19,085 bases of DNA from JBNJEL01 sp051745835 (GCA_051745835.1 JBNJEL010000032.1:1-19085), one strand, 5' to 3'. Shown: positions 7,190 through 14,271, numbered from the stretch's first letter. A program made the numbers and translations. Notes: generated from the letters alone by a model not told the origin.

Positions 7190-8743
7190 CTACTTAGTTT
7201 GTTGATTAATATGTTGACCTAACTGCTGATCAATCCCTTTAACATGGTTAACTAACCAATCTGCTATCTTACGATTAAACTTCATCATCATAGGAGTGGT
7301 AACTTTACCAGCTTCAAAATCCTCTTTAAAGTCTACTACATCCTGCACAAAACTTTCGTGAATCCCCTTATGACGTTCATGATCAGGATAACCAGATTCC
7401 CGTTGAATCTCTTCTTCATCACTAAAGTGCTTAACTGTATAATCAGCTAAGAAGTCAATAATCTCCGCTATCTCTTCTCTGCCTCTACCTTCACGATGAG
7501 CAAGAATTAATTTATTAACGCGATCAAATAACTCTTGGTGCTGCCGGTCTATCTTATCAACTCCAATAGCACAACTTTTATCCCACTTAATTAATTCTAC
7601 CTGATCACCAGATTCTAACGCTGTATCATTAACTAAATTATCTACATTACTACTAATATCAGCTAGTTCTGCTGAAGAATCAGCTACTATATCAAAGATA
7701 TCTGAAATAACCTCTGACTTCTCCATCAGTTGATCACTATTTTCAGCTAAGTTTTGAGCCGCAGTAGCTGTCTGTTCAATCATATTAGCCACCTCTTGAC
7801 TTACATTCTCAATCTGATGGAAGACCTGATTAGTCTCCTGAGCTACCTCTTTACCCTCTTTAGCTTTAACACTTACTTGTTCAATATAATCTAAACCTTG
7901 ATTAGACTTCTGTTGAGTTGCTTTGACTATTTCAATAATATCATTCGTAGCACTTGCTGTCTCTTCAGCTAACTCTCTAATCTCTTCTGCTACTACAGCA
8001 AACCCCTGTCCTTCTTCACCAGCTCGCGAAGCTTCAATTGCAGCATTTAAAGCTAACATATTAGTCTGATCAGCAATATTAGTAATTAGATCAATAATCT
8101 CACCAATCTGTTCTGTATTATCATTTAACTCTTTCATAGTAGTAACCGTCTTATCTACCACTTGATTAATCTCTTCAATATTACCAATCGTCTGCTCAAT
8201 ATTATTTCTTCCCTGCTGCGTCTGCGAAGATGCTTCCTGAGCAAATCCGGTTACCTCTTCGGAACCAGCAGAGATCTCTTGAATATCAGTTAACATATCT
8301 TCGATTAGATTATTGGTAGCTTTAACTGTCTTATTTCCTTCTTTAGAAGAAGCAGAAAGCTCTTGACTATAGATCGATAGATTACTAATCTCATTACTGA
8401 CCTGGCTAATAACATTCTCCGAATCACAACCAACTTCGCTACCTTCAATACTACTTACTAACTCTCCTAGCTCATCATTACTCTCTGATGGCTTACTGTG
8501 ATCAGTATCTAGCCAGCTAATTATCTGCTTTAATCTATCAACGACTAACTTATTAAATAATAGATTAGCTAATAGTAAGACAATGCCAATCTCTACTACT
8601 GTACTTACTAACTGCTGCCAACCACTATCAATAAAGCTAGACAATAAACCATTCACCAGATTAATTAATGGTATGCTAATCAATAAGATTAAACCTAAAC
8701 CTATACTAAACTTCCAACTTAAACCTCTAGATTGCTGATTCAT
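7190..8743 (-). CDS. Methyl-accepting chemotaxis protein with C-terminal hemerythrin domain
   Basis: A 517-aa chemoreceptor fused to a bacteriohemerythrin. Two membrane segments (about 13-38 and 44-66) are joined by a very short loop, so there is no extracytoplasmic sensor. The signalling domain follows with the conserved tip (TNMLALNAAIEASRAGEEG) at about 227-245. Residues 386-511 form a complete hemerythrin domain with all seven diiron ligands: H402, H439 and E443 (HxxxE), H458 and H462 (HxxxH), H500 and D505 (HxxxxD). Hemerythrins bind O2 reversibly, and the similar receptor DcrH of Desulfovibrio is known to respond to O2 or redox state, so a role in oxygen avoidance is likely. The ATG follows AAGGAG eight bases upstream. 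It follows the Fe-S flavoprotein gene after 48 bases. Confidence 0.95.
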   Translation of the reverse strand: MNQQSRGLSWKFSIGLGLILLISIPLINLVNGLLSSFIDSGWQQLVSTVVEIGIVLLLANLLFNKLVVDRLKQIISWLDTDHSKPSESNDELGELVSSIEGSEVGCDSENVISQVSNEISNLSIYSQELSASSKEGNKTVKATNNLIEDMLTDIQEISAGSEEVTGFAQEASSQTQQGRNNIEQTIGNIEEINQVVDKTVTTMKELNDNTEQIGEIIDLITNIADQTNMLALNAAIEASRAGEEGQGFAVVAEEIRELAEETASATNDIIEIVKATQQKSNQGLDYIEQVSVKAKEGKEVAQETNQVFHQIENVSQEVANMIEQTATAAQNLAENSDQLMEKSEVISDIFDIVADSSAELADISSNVDNLVNDTALESGDQVELIKWDKSCAIGVDKIDRQHQELFDRVNKLILAHREGRGREEIAEIIDFLADYTVKHFSDEEEIQRESGYPDHERHKGIHESFVQDVVDFKEDFEAGKVTTPMMMKFNRKIADWLVNHVKGIDQQLGQHINQQTK

Positions 8744-8791
8744 TTTTTCAACTCCTTAATCATATAAAATTTATATTCAGCTTAATAATAA

Positions 8792-9382
8792 TTATACTTG
8801 GTCTGCTAACTTAGCTCCTGCTTTATCAATCTGCTCTAAAATATCACTGCGCTCATTAACTGGTTCTTCATCAGAATTAGAGATCTTAATCTCTCCTTGC
8901 CAATCAGTATTAGTAACTCTAAATAACATTTCAGTTACCTTTTTTGCTGCTATAAACTGCCCATCATATTCAGGTGCACCACCAGCAGCTAATAGAAAGC
9001 CATATCGATCCTTATGCCGATCAATAATTGGATCTTTCGCCTTGTATTTGCTACCCCAAATGGCCTGACAGCGATCAATCATCGTTTTAAGTTGAGCTGA
9101 TACACCATTAAAGAAGATTGGAGTAGCTAATAAGATAATATCAGCTTGATTAAACTCTTGATAAAGATTTTGCATATCATCCTTAATAATACACTCTCCA
9201 CTTTGATCACAATAAAAGCAACCCTGACACGGAGCAAGATCTAACTTAGCTGGCGAAAAGAGATTAGTACTTACCTGTTGGGAAGTAGCATCTTCAATAG
9301 CTGATACCATCTCATCTAACATAAAGTTACTATTACTATTGTTACGGGGACTACCTTTAATTCCTACTACTTTGATCATCAC
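8792..9382 (-). CDS. Iron-sulfur flavoprotein (NADPH-dependent FMN reductase / flavodoxin family)
   Basis: A 196-aa cytoplasmic protein of the flavodoxin-like fold. The N-terminal beta strand and phosphate-binding loop (VVGIKGSPRNNSNS at about 5-18) bind FMN. A compact cysteine motif (C52, C55, C58, C64, spacing x2-x2-x5) matches the 4Fe-4S motif of the Methanosarcina Isf family, which reduces O2 and peroxide or passes electrons in anaerobes. The segment ATPIFFNGVSAQLKTMIDR at about 86-104 is typical of the family. The first codon is GTG at 9382, directly followed by an ATG at 9379; AAGGAG at 9389-9394 suits either. It lies 17 bases after the 2H phosphoesterase and before the hemerythrin receptor, in keeping with an oxygen-response operon. 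Confidence 0.9.
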   Translation of the reverse strand: MMIKVVGIKGSPRNNSNSNFMLDEMVSAIEDATSQQVSTNLFSPAKLDLAPCQGCFYCDQSGECIIKDDMQNLYQEFNQADIILLATPIFFNGVSAQLKTMIDRCQAIWGSKYKAKDPIIDRHKDRYGFLLAAGGAPEYDGQFIAAKKVTEMLFRVTNTDWQGEIKISNSDEEPVNERSDILEQIDKAGAKLADQV

Positions 9383-9399
9383 TAACAGCTCCTTTAAAA

Positions 9400-9963
9400 T
9401 TATAAGTTGATCGTTTTAATTACTTTTTGTTCAGGATCTAAAGTAGGTCGCCATAATTCTAATCTCTGAGCACAAGTAACAATCGATTGTGGTTGACCAT
9501 CCAACGCTAAACATAACTGCTCTAAATCAAGTTCCGGCATAGGATTAGCAGTAAAGAAATTACTAATTAAAGTAATATGAAACTGCCACTGAGCATAATT
9601 TTCAACTTTTGATAATCCCCGATTGCTTAATTGAGTATTTAACTGATTAGCTAATCTTTCTAAAGACGCTGTATGATTAACATCCAAAACTAAAAAGTTA
9701 TCATTATACTTAAAACACTTTAAGTTATCTATCTTAATCTTTACTTCATCTACCGTTTTAGCTGCCTCTTCCATTATCTTAACTGCCGACTCTGCATCAT
9801 CTTTTGCTACACGATTTAATGTAATATGTAGTTGTGGATAATTATTATCCGGATAGAGATCATAACGCTTAGCTACCTGACGTCGCAGCTTTAAAGCCGG
9901 AGTAAGATCTTGTCGAGGAAGAGTTAACACTATAAATAGTTCTTCTAACCGCTTAGTATCCAT
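9400..9963 (-). CDS. 2H phosphoesterase superfamily protein (2'-5' RNA ligase-like)
   Basis: A 187-aa protein with the two HxT motifs that define the 2H phosphoesterase fold: H46-I-T48 and H129-I-T131. Members act on 2'-5' or cyclic phosphodiester bonds of RNA or nucleotides; the substrate here is unknown. I start at the ATG at 9963 because a strong GGAGGA lies seven bases upstream; the longer frame to 9984 begins with TTG and contains this ribosome binding site. It is the first gene of the probable operon with the Fe-S flavoprotein, hemerythrin receptor and deaminase. No convincing promoter was found in the short gap behind the preceding terminator. Confidence 0.85.
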   Translation of the reverse strand: MDTKRLEELFIVLTLPRQDLTPALKLRRQVAKRYDLYPDNNYPQLHITLNRVAKDDAESAVKIMEEAAKTVDEVKIKIDNLKCFKYNDNFLVLDVNHTASLERLANQLNTQLSNRGLSKVENYAQWQFHITLISNFFTANPMPELDLEQLCLALDGQPQSIVTCAQRLELWRPTLDPEQKVIKTINL

Positions 9964-10023
9964 AATTTTATCCTCCACTTTCAAAAATAACTATCCTACT
10001 GCAAGCAACTAGCATTGTATAGA

Positions 10024-10053
10024 AAACGCTCTTCTATGAACAGAAGAGCGTTT
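10024..10053 (-). terminator. Terminator of the rubredoxin-fprA-rubrerythrin operon
   Basis: A perfect 12-bp stem (AAACGCTCTTCT at 10024-10035, AGAAGAGCGTTT at 10042-10053) with a 6-base loop ends on the minus strand in TTTTCTAT. It lies just after the stop of rubrerythrin 2. Confidence 0.8.
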
Positions 10054-10085
10054 AAAGATTTAACCGTATCAAATTCTAATCGAAA

Positions 10086-10661
10086 TTAATAATTCTTTTC
10101 TTTAAGTTCGAAGTACTCTTGTGGGTGAGCACAAGCTGGACATTTCTGTGGCGCTTCTGTACCTTCATGAACATAACCACAATTATCACACTTCCAAGTT
10201 ACTTCTTCATCTTTCTTAAAGACACTTCCAGCTTCTAAATTCTCAAGTAAGGCTAAGAATCTAGCTTCATGAGCTTCTTCTGCTTGTGCTATATTTTTAA
10301 AGATAGCTGCAATCTGATTAAAGCCTTCTTCTTTAGCCGTTTTAGCAAAGTCTGGATACATGCTATTATGTTCATGATTCTCACCATTAGCAGCAGCTTT
10401 AAGGTTCTCTGCTGTAGAACCAATAACTCCCGCTGGATGAGCATCAGTAACTTCAACCTCGCCACCTTCTAATAACTTAAAGAGACGTTTAGCATGCTCC
10501 TTTTCATTACGCGCTGTCTCTTTAAAGATTTCAGCGATCTGATTATAGCCTTCCTTCTTAGCTTGTGATGCAAAATAATCATACTTATTCCGTGCTTGTG
10601 ACTCTCCAATAAATGCTTTTAAGATATTCTTCTCTGTTTCAGTTCCTTTTAAATTAGGCAT
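10086..10661 (-). CDS. rbr: Rubrerythrin 2
   Basis: Second peroxide-reducing rubrerythrin of 191 aa, with the same ferritin-like diiron domain (E20, E53, H56, E94, E97, E128, H131) and C-terminal rubredoxin centre (C158, C161, C174, C177) as the copy at 1661-2236. Differences cluster in the middle (about 92-150); residues 14-59 are identical and the rubredoxin domain differs at only one residue. The start at 10661 is preferred over the ATG at 10667 because AAAGGAGG abuts the latter and is six bases from the former, and it matches the paralog's N-terminus. It is the third gene of an operon after rubredoxin 1 and fprA, beginning 35 bases after the fprA stop. FprA reduces O2 and this enzyme peroxide, both fed by rubredoxin. 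Confidence 0.97.
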   Translation of the reverse strand: MPNLKGTETEKNILKAFIGESQARNKYDYFASQAKKEGYNQIAEIFKETARNEKEHAKRLFKLLEGGEVEVTDAHPAGVIGSTAENLKAAANGENHEHNSMYPDFAKTAKEEGFNQIAAIFKNIAQAEEAHEARFLALLENLEAGSVFKKDEEVTWKCDNCGYVHEGTEAPQKCPACAHPQEYFELKEKNY

Positions 10662-10696
10662 AATCATCCTCCTTTAAATTAAACATTATTTGATTT

Positions 10697-11863
10697 TTAT
10701 TTTTGAGATAATTGTTGAATCTGATTAGTAATCTCATCTAATTTCTCTTCACTAGGTATATACTGTACTTTAAATTGTTCTAATAGATCAAAGTTAGAAT
10801 CCTCTAGTATTTCAGCTACCTGACCTACACTCTGACCACTCCAACCATAAGAACCAAAAGCAATACCTTTTCTACCCTTAGGAGCTAAGCCTTTAAGGTA
10901 GGTTAAAAAGGAAGCTACAACCGGTAATATATTATTATTTAGTGTTGGCGAACCAACACAGATATATTCAGCTGTCATAATCTCTGTCATCACATCTGAA
11001 ATATGATTGACATCTAAGTTCCTCAACTTAGTATTTATACCATTAGCTTCAAATCCTTCTTGAATTGCTCGCGCCATCTTCTCAGTCGAATCCCACATTG
11101 TACCGTAGATAATCACTGCTTGATCTTCAGTCTTGTTAGCAGCCCAATCTTGATAATTAGCTACTACTTTATCTACACAGCCCCGCCAAATAATTCCGTG
11201 AGAAGGAGCTATAATATCTATCTCTAAGTCTTCGATAGATGAAAGAACACGCTGCACTTGACTACTGTAAGGAAGTACTATATTAGCATAATACTTACGC
11301 GCCTCTTCCATGATAATATCATAAGGTGCTTGATCATCAAAACGCTCTGAAGAAGCGAAGTGTTGACCAAACGAATCATTAGAGAAAAGAATCTGATCCT
11401 CTGGTAGATAACAGACCATATTATCTGGCCAATGAACCATCGGAGTTAAGATAAACTCCAAACTTTTGGTACCAAGATCTAAACTTTCATTAGGAGTAGC
11501 CACTTTAAAGTCCCAATCCTCTTGGTAATGTTGTTCTAAACCTTCTTTACCTTTAGGAGAAGTTATAATTGTTGCCTCTCCTACTTCTTCCATTAATTGC
11601 GGCAAACCGCCGGAGTGATCCATTTCTACATGATTAGATACAATATAATCAATCTCTTGCGGATCAATAATCTGTGAAATTCGTTCTAACATCTCATCAT
11701 AGAGATAACTTTTAACAGTATCAATTAGAGTAACCTTATCATCAACTATTAAGTAGGCATTGTAAGTAGAACCGCGTTGAGTTCGATAACCATGAAAATT
11801 CCTTAAGTCCCAATCAATACCACCTACCCAATAGACACCTTGCTTTAATTCTTCTGCTTTCAT
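10697..11863 (-). CDS. fprA: A-type flavodiiron protein (FprA), oxygen/NO reductase
   Basis: A 388-aa cytoplasmic flavodiiron protein that reduces O2 to water (some members reduce NO) with electrons from rubredoxin. The metallo-beta-lactamase-like domain (about 1-245) holds the diiron ligands H78, E80, D82 and H83 (NHVEMDHSG), H144 (HWPDN), D163 (SNDSF) and H222 (PSHG). The flavodoxin domain (about 248-388) binds FMN through the loop YGTMWDSTEKM and the segment GSPTLNN. No C-terminal extension is present, so it is the simple class A form. The start lies one base after the rubredoxin stop and its AAAGGAG site overlaps the end of that gene, so translation is probably coupled. Rubredoxin, its likely direct electron donor, is thus made in step. 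Confidence 0.96.
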   Translation of the reverse strand: MKAEELKQGVYWVGGIDWDLRNFHGYRTQRGSTYNAYLIVDDKVTLIDTVKSYLYDEMLERISQIIDPQEIDYIVSNHVEMDHSGGLPQLMEEVGEATIITSPKGKEGLEQHYQEDWDFKVATPNESLDLGTKSLEFILTPMVHWPDNMVCYLPEDQILFSNDSFGQHFASSERFDDQAPYDIIMEEARKYYANIVLPYSSQVQRVLSSIEDLEIDIIAPSHGIIWRGCVDKVVANYQDWAANKTEDQAVIIYGTMWDSTEKMARAIQEGFEANGINTKLRNLDVNHISDVMTEIMTAEYICVGSPTLNNNILPVVASFLTYLKGLAPKGRKGIAFGSYGWSGQSVGQVAEILEDSNFDLLEQFKVQYIPSEEKLDEITNQIQQLSQK

Positions 11864-11864
11864 T

Positions 11865-12026
11865 TTAAGACTCCTTTGAAAATTGATCTTTACCTACACC
11901 GCAGATTGGACACTCCCAATCCTCCGGTACATCTTCAAAAGAAGTTCCAGGTTCAACTCCATTATCCGGATCGCCTTCCTCAGGATCATATATATAACCA
12001 CAAACATCACATCTATACTTTGCCAT
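11865..12026 (-). CDS. Rubredoxin 1
   Basis: A 53-aa one-iron electron carrier with C6 and C9 (CDVCGY) and C39 and C42 (CPICG) around one Fe, and the typical rubredoxin core of aromatic and acidic residues. The start at 12026 has AAAGGAGGT nine bases upstream; a longer frame to 12053 would begin inside the promoter's -10 region and cannot be used by that transcript. First gene of the rubredoxin-fprA-rubrerythrin operon; it most likely carries electrons to FprA, rubrerythrin and desulfoferrodoxin. Confidence 0.96.
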   Translation of the reverse strand: MAKYRCDVCGYIYDPEEGDPDNGVEPGTSFEDVPEDWECPICGVGKDQFSKES

Positions 12027-12051
12027 TTCTATTCTACCTCCTTTTATATAC

Positions 12052-12080
12052 ATTTTACTGTATTAACTTACCATTGTCAA
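12052..12080 (-). promoter_or_regulatory. Strong promoter of the rubredoxin-fprA-rbr operon
   Basis: Minus strand: perfect TTGACA (12075-12080), 17 bases, TAAAAT (12052-12057). The transcript would begin about 15-20 bases before the rubredoxin start codon. Upstream of the -35, at 12098-12112, CTATAATTATTATTT resembles a PerR box (11 of 14 fixed positions), but the AT-richness makes this weak. Confidence 0.8.
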
Positions 12081-12116
12081 AGTTATATTTAATTAATCTA
12101 TAATTATTATTTTAGA

Positions 12117-12159
12117 GAAAATTTAGAGCACTTGTCCTTAAGACAGAGTGCTCTAAATT
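12117..12159 (-). terminator. Terminator of rubredoxin 2
   Basis: A 13-bp perfect stem (12120-12132 with 12147-12159, core TTTAGAGCACT/AGTGCTCTAAA), extended inward by TGTC/GACA with one bulged base, is followed on the minus strand by TTTTCTCT. It separates rubredoxin 2 from the promoter of the rubredoxin 1 operon. Confidence 0.75.
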
Positions 12160-12198
12160 AAAGTTTAATATATAAAATTAATGTCTAATAATCAGATT

Positions 12199-12375
12199 TT
12201 ACTTCTCCTCTTTATCTTCTTCATCAGCTTCTTCAAAATTAAACTTACCGGCTCCACACATTGGACAACTCCAATCGTCATCTAACTCCACAAAATCAGT
12301 TCCAGCATCGATCTCATCTGTTCCTTCCTTAGGATTATACAGATATCCACACATAATACAAGTATACTCTTCCAT
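12199..12375 (-). CDS. Rubredoxin 2 (58 aa)
   Basis: A short ORF translating to a second rubredoxin. C6 and C9 (CIMCGY) and C37 and C40 (CPMCGAG) form the Fe(Cys)4 site, with the conserved Tyr and Trp around them. Unlike rubredoxin 1 it has a strongly acidic lysine-glutamate tail (about 48-58) and methionines inside both cysteine loops. The ATG follows AAGGAGGGG. It has its own promoter and terminator, so it is transcribed separately from the fprA operon although it lies just upstream of it. It may serve a different partner, such as Dfx or rubrerythrin 1, but nothing in the sequence decides this. Confidence 0.95.
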   Translation of the reverse strand: MEEYTCIMCGYLYNPKEGTDEIDAGTDFVELDDDWSCPMCGAGKFNFEEADEEDKEEK

Positions 12376-12396
12376 TTATATCCCCTCCTTAGTTTA

Positions 12397-12425
12397 ATTT
12401 TACCTTATCTTTCGTTTATTGTCAA
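12397..12425 (-). promoter_or_regulatory. Strong promoter of rubredoxin 2
   Basis: Minus strand: perfect TTGACA (12420-12425), 17 bases, TAAAAT (12397-12402), the same hexamers and spacing as the rubredoxin 1 promoter. The ATG lies about 20 bases after the -10. Confidence 0.8.
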
Positions 12426-12472
12426 AAAAATCTGAAATTTTGCAAATAGATAATTATAACATAAATATAAAA

Positions 12473-12496
12473 AGAAGGTATCATATGATACCTTCT
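12473..12496 (-). terminator. 24-bp perfect palindrome, probable terminator of the small ORF
   Basis: Two 12-base arms (AGAAGGTATCAT at 12473-12484 and ATGATACCTTCT at 12485-12496) form a perfect palindrome. On the minus strand it is followed by TTTTTATATTTAT, which makes it a likely terminator for a transcript from 12630 or from the SIR2-like gene. It could also be a protein-binding site. Confidence 0.6.
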
Positions 12497-12507
12497 AATT
12501 TCTTTTG

Positions 12508-12630
12508 CTACTCTACATATGCTTTTGTTAAGCTGCAGAAAGGAGAATACCAATTATCAACTAACTCATCTATCATAATTGTAGTATCCTCATCATCTAA
12601 GTCGAAAATATAATTTAACATAATACTCAT
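12508..12630 (-). CDS. Unrecognised small acidic protein (40 aa)
   Basis: I do not recognise this protein. The ORF of 40 codons starts with ATG preceded by GGGGGGAG at five bases, and ends 12 bases before a palindromic terminator. The peptide is acidic in its first two thirds (a DLDDED cluster at 10-15, then DELVDN at 21-26) and ends in an aromatic, uncharged stretch WYSPFCSLTKAY with one cysteine. There is no signal peptide or membrane segment. It follows the SIR2-like gene on the same strand after 93 bases and has its own promoter candidate, so it could be transcribed alone or with that gene. A partner or inhibitor role for the SIR2-like protein is possible but only a guess. A + strand frame overlaps it (12419-12613) but has no ribosome binding site. 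Confidence 0.5.
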   Translation of the reverse strand: MSIMLNYIFDLDDEDTTIMIDELVDNWYSPFCSLTKAYVE

Positions 12631-12642
12631 CTCTACTCCCCC

Positions 12643-12682
12643 CTTTATCATAATAACTCTATACTATTAGATTATGATAAAG
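12643..12682. repeat. 12-bp inverted repeat over the small ORF promoter
   Basis: CTTTATCATAAT (12643-12654) and ATTATGATAAAG (12671-12682) are perfect inverted copies with a 16-base spacer. One arm contains the candidate -10 and the other ends at the ribosome binding site of the 40-aa ORF, so it may be an operator or a leader hairpin hiding the ribosome binding site. Confidence 0.6.
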
Positions 12683-12700
12683 GAGAATTAAAGTTGCCAA
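12671..12700 (-). promoter_or_regulatory. Candidate promoter of the 40-aa ORF
   Basis: Minus strand: TTGGCA (12695-12700), 18 bases, CATAAT (12671-12676). The predicted transcript starts inside the inverted repeat spacer, about 30 bases before the ATG at 12630. Confidence 0.4.
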
Positions 12701-12723
12701 AATCAACAGAATTAATCTATAAT

Positions 12724-13854
12724 TTAAGTAAGAATCTCTTGCATAATACTATCATTGACCACTATCTCTTCAAATGAAGTCTTAATAAACTTCAGGTTAT
12801 TAGATAAAGACTTAAAGTTTAACTTAAATTCCTCTGAATCATCTATATCAATTACAATTATCTCTTTCTCTTCCATAATTCCTTTTTTAAATAATGCTTT
12901 AAAGTGAATATCAGCATCAGGAAAAGAGTAACCAATAAAAACAACCTTCTTACTAGATCTAATCTCCCGCAAAGCTTCAGTAAAGATCTGCGAAATGATA
13001 GGATTTGATAATTCCTTAACATGAGATGGAGGCAAGATCAAAGTATCAAATTTAGTACCATCAACCGGACAGCGATAATCTGATGAACGATTAGTATTAG
13101 AGTGTTGATGGCGTTGATAATGTAGAAAGTTACCTCGAAATAGATCAATCTCTGTATCCCAAGGAGTAAGTAAGATCTCATTACAAGAACGGCAGTACTT
13201 CCAATTAAGGCTACCGTGCGCCTTCATAATCTTAATCGGTATTGGGTCCCCCTCCCAAACCGGAAATGGCTCCCGAGGATTAATCCACCAGTTAAAATCA
13301 TCCATTTCTTCTGGCTTATCATAATTCATTAAGTGAATACAGTAATCAATATATCCATAATTAGGATACATTAAATCAAAGGCTTCCTCTAATAAAGTAT
13401 CATAATTTAAAGTTAAGATAGAAATATTACGATTATACTTACAGACTGCCTTCCAGAAATTCTGATAAGCCTTACTCTGTTTTTCAGTCTTGTGACTAAT
13501 TACATAGTGAATAATCTTAATTAGTCCATCCTTAATGTAGCGAATTTTACTATTAGGATATTCAGCATTTAAGTGTTCATTCTGCATAATAAAGTAATTT
13601 AACAAACCAAATACCGTCTCCAAATCCGGATAAATATCCTCTTCTCTATTAACTACAAAATTATAATTAATAAAACTTCTGACCGCTTTACCAATCTTAG
13701 ATTTTTGAATATCAGGAAATTCATTAGAAAAGATAATCGGTAGAATCTCCGACTGTAACGGAGCACCAGCAGCATATGAAGCACCAGTCCCAAAAACAAA
13801 GACTACATCACGTTCTTTAGGATATTTATAGAATTTATCTCTACCAAAACTCAT
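12724..13854 (-). CDS. SIR2-like domain protein (SIR2_2 family), possible NAD-hydrolase of a defence type
   Basis: A 376-aa soluble protein with a Rossmann-type SIR2 fold. Visible are the nucleotide loop GTGAS at 22-26, LNYD at 149-152 (N150, D152, matching the SIR2 NxD), the likely catalytic His H213 in KAHGSLNW, and GYSFPDAD at 308-315 near the end of the fold. A zinc-ribbon-like insert keeps C221, C224 and C262, but the expected fourth Cys is replaced (CPVDG). Proteins of this group are often NAD+-degrading effectors in phage defence; true deacylase activity is less likely. No partner gene of known defence systems is next to it. The start at 13854 has AGGAGGAG four bases upstream; the longer frame to 13923 would start inside the -35 element. 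Confidence 0.85.
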   Translation of the reverse strand: MSFGRDKFYKYPKERDVVFVFGTGASYAAGAPLQSEILPIIFSNEFPDIQKSKIGKAVRSFINYNFVVNREEDIYPDLETVFGLLNYFIMQNEHLNAEYPNSKIRYIKDGLIKIIHYVISHKTEKQSKAYQNFWKAVCKYNRNISILTLNYDTLLEEAFDLMYPNYGYIDYCIHLMNYDKPEEMDDFNWWINPREPFPVWEGDPIPIKIMKAHGSLNWKYCRSCNEILLTPWDTEIDLFRGNFLHYQRHQHSNTNRSSDYRCPVDGTKFDTLILPPSHVKELSNPIISQIFTEALREIRSSKKVVFIGYSFPDADIHFKALFKKGIMEEKEIIVIDIDDSEEFKLNFKSLSNNLKFIKTSFEEIVVNDSIMQEILT

Positions 13855-13894
13855 ATTACTCCTCCTAGTTAAGCAGCTAATTTGGATAACTATT

Positions 13895-13923
13895 ATTATA
13901 ATTGATAGATTTAATCTGGTCAA
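13895..13923 (-). promoter_or_regulatory. Promoter of the SIR2-like gene
   Basis: Minus strand: TTGACC (13918-13923), 17 bases, perfect TATAAT (13895-13900). The predicted start near 13888 gives a leader of about 35 bases to the ATG at 13854. Confidence 0.8.
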
Positions 13924-14038
13924 GAACAGAAACTTAAAAAACTACCACACTTTCAATTAATTGTTTATCAATAGAGGAATTAATAGTAGTGCTATCTAAG
14001 TAATCTATAACAACTAAATTAAAAAAGGGGGGGATTAG

Positions 14039-14236
14039 ATGAAAGTATCTGGTATGTATAATAGCAGTATTAATAGTGTACAACAAGCACTTAGTACAGC
14101 CACCCTACAGAATGCAATGAATCAGGATGCTTCAACAGTTAATACTCTGCTTGAAAGTCTCGATAGTAGTAGTCGCCAACAGTTAGAAAGTTCAGTTGCA
14201 CCGAATAAAGGAGGAAAGATCAATACTTGGGCTTAA
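14039..14236 (+). CDS. YjfB-like small putative motility protein
   Basis: A 65-aa hydrophilic protein rich in Ser, Gln, Asn and Thr, with a helical middle (SVQQALSTATLQNAMNQD) and a C-terminal P-x-x-G-x-x-I-x-x-x-A pattern. These resemble the YjfB family (PF14070, described as putative motility proteins) by my memory of the family. No signal peptide, membrane segment or cysteine is present. The ribosome binding site is a run of seven G five bases before the ATG. It is a single-gene unit divergent from the SIR2-like gene, and a hairpin follows it. The three chemoreceptors nearby fit a motile cell. I see no clear sigma-D type promoter; TTGTTT and TAGTAG 17 bases apart upstream are a weak candidate. 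Confidence 0.7.
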   Translation: MKVSGMYNSSINSVQQALSTATLQNAMNQDASTVNTLLESLDSSSRQQLESSVAPNKGGKINTWA

Positions 14237-14246
14237 GTAACAAAAG

Positions 14247-14271
14247 AGCGGATGGTTTCAAACCATCCGCT
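14247..14271. terminator. Bidirectional terminator between yjfB-like gene and bioY
   Basis: AGCGGATGGTTT (14247-14258) and AAACCATCCGCT (14260-14271) are inverted copies, folding as a nine-base stem with a TTTCAAA loop. On the minus strand it leads into CTCTTTTG, and on the plus strand into TTAAATATT; it probably serves both convergent genes. Confidence 0.75.

Noticed and set aside
10269..10472. Plus-strand open frame inside rbr 2
   Set aside because: Shadow of the rubrerythrin reading frame without its own start signals.
11876..12103. Two plus-strand open frames opposite rubredoxin 1
   Set aside because: Antisense to a gene with intact cysteine motifs; both cross the strong minus promoter.
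12419..12613. Plus-strand 64-codon frame
   Set aside because: Starts inside the rubredoxin 2 promoter, has no ribosome binding site and reads through the palindrome; the minus-strand 40-aa ORF fits the signals better.
12671..12770. Plus-strand TTG-start ORF of about 27 codons behind AAAGGAG
   Set aside because: It overlaps the 3' end of the SIR2-like gene in antisense, has a rare start codon, and its ribosome binding site is explained by symmetry of the inverted repeat.
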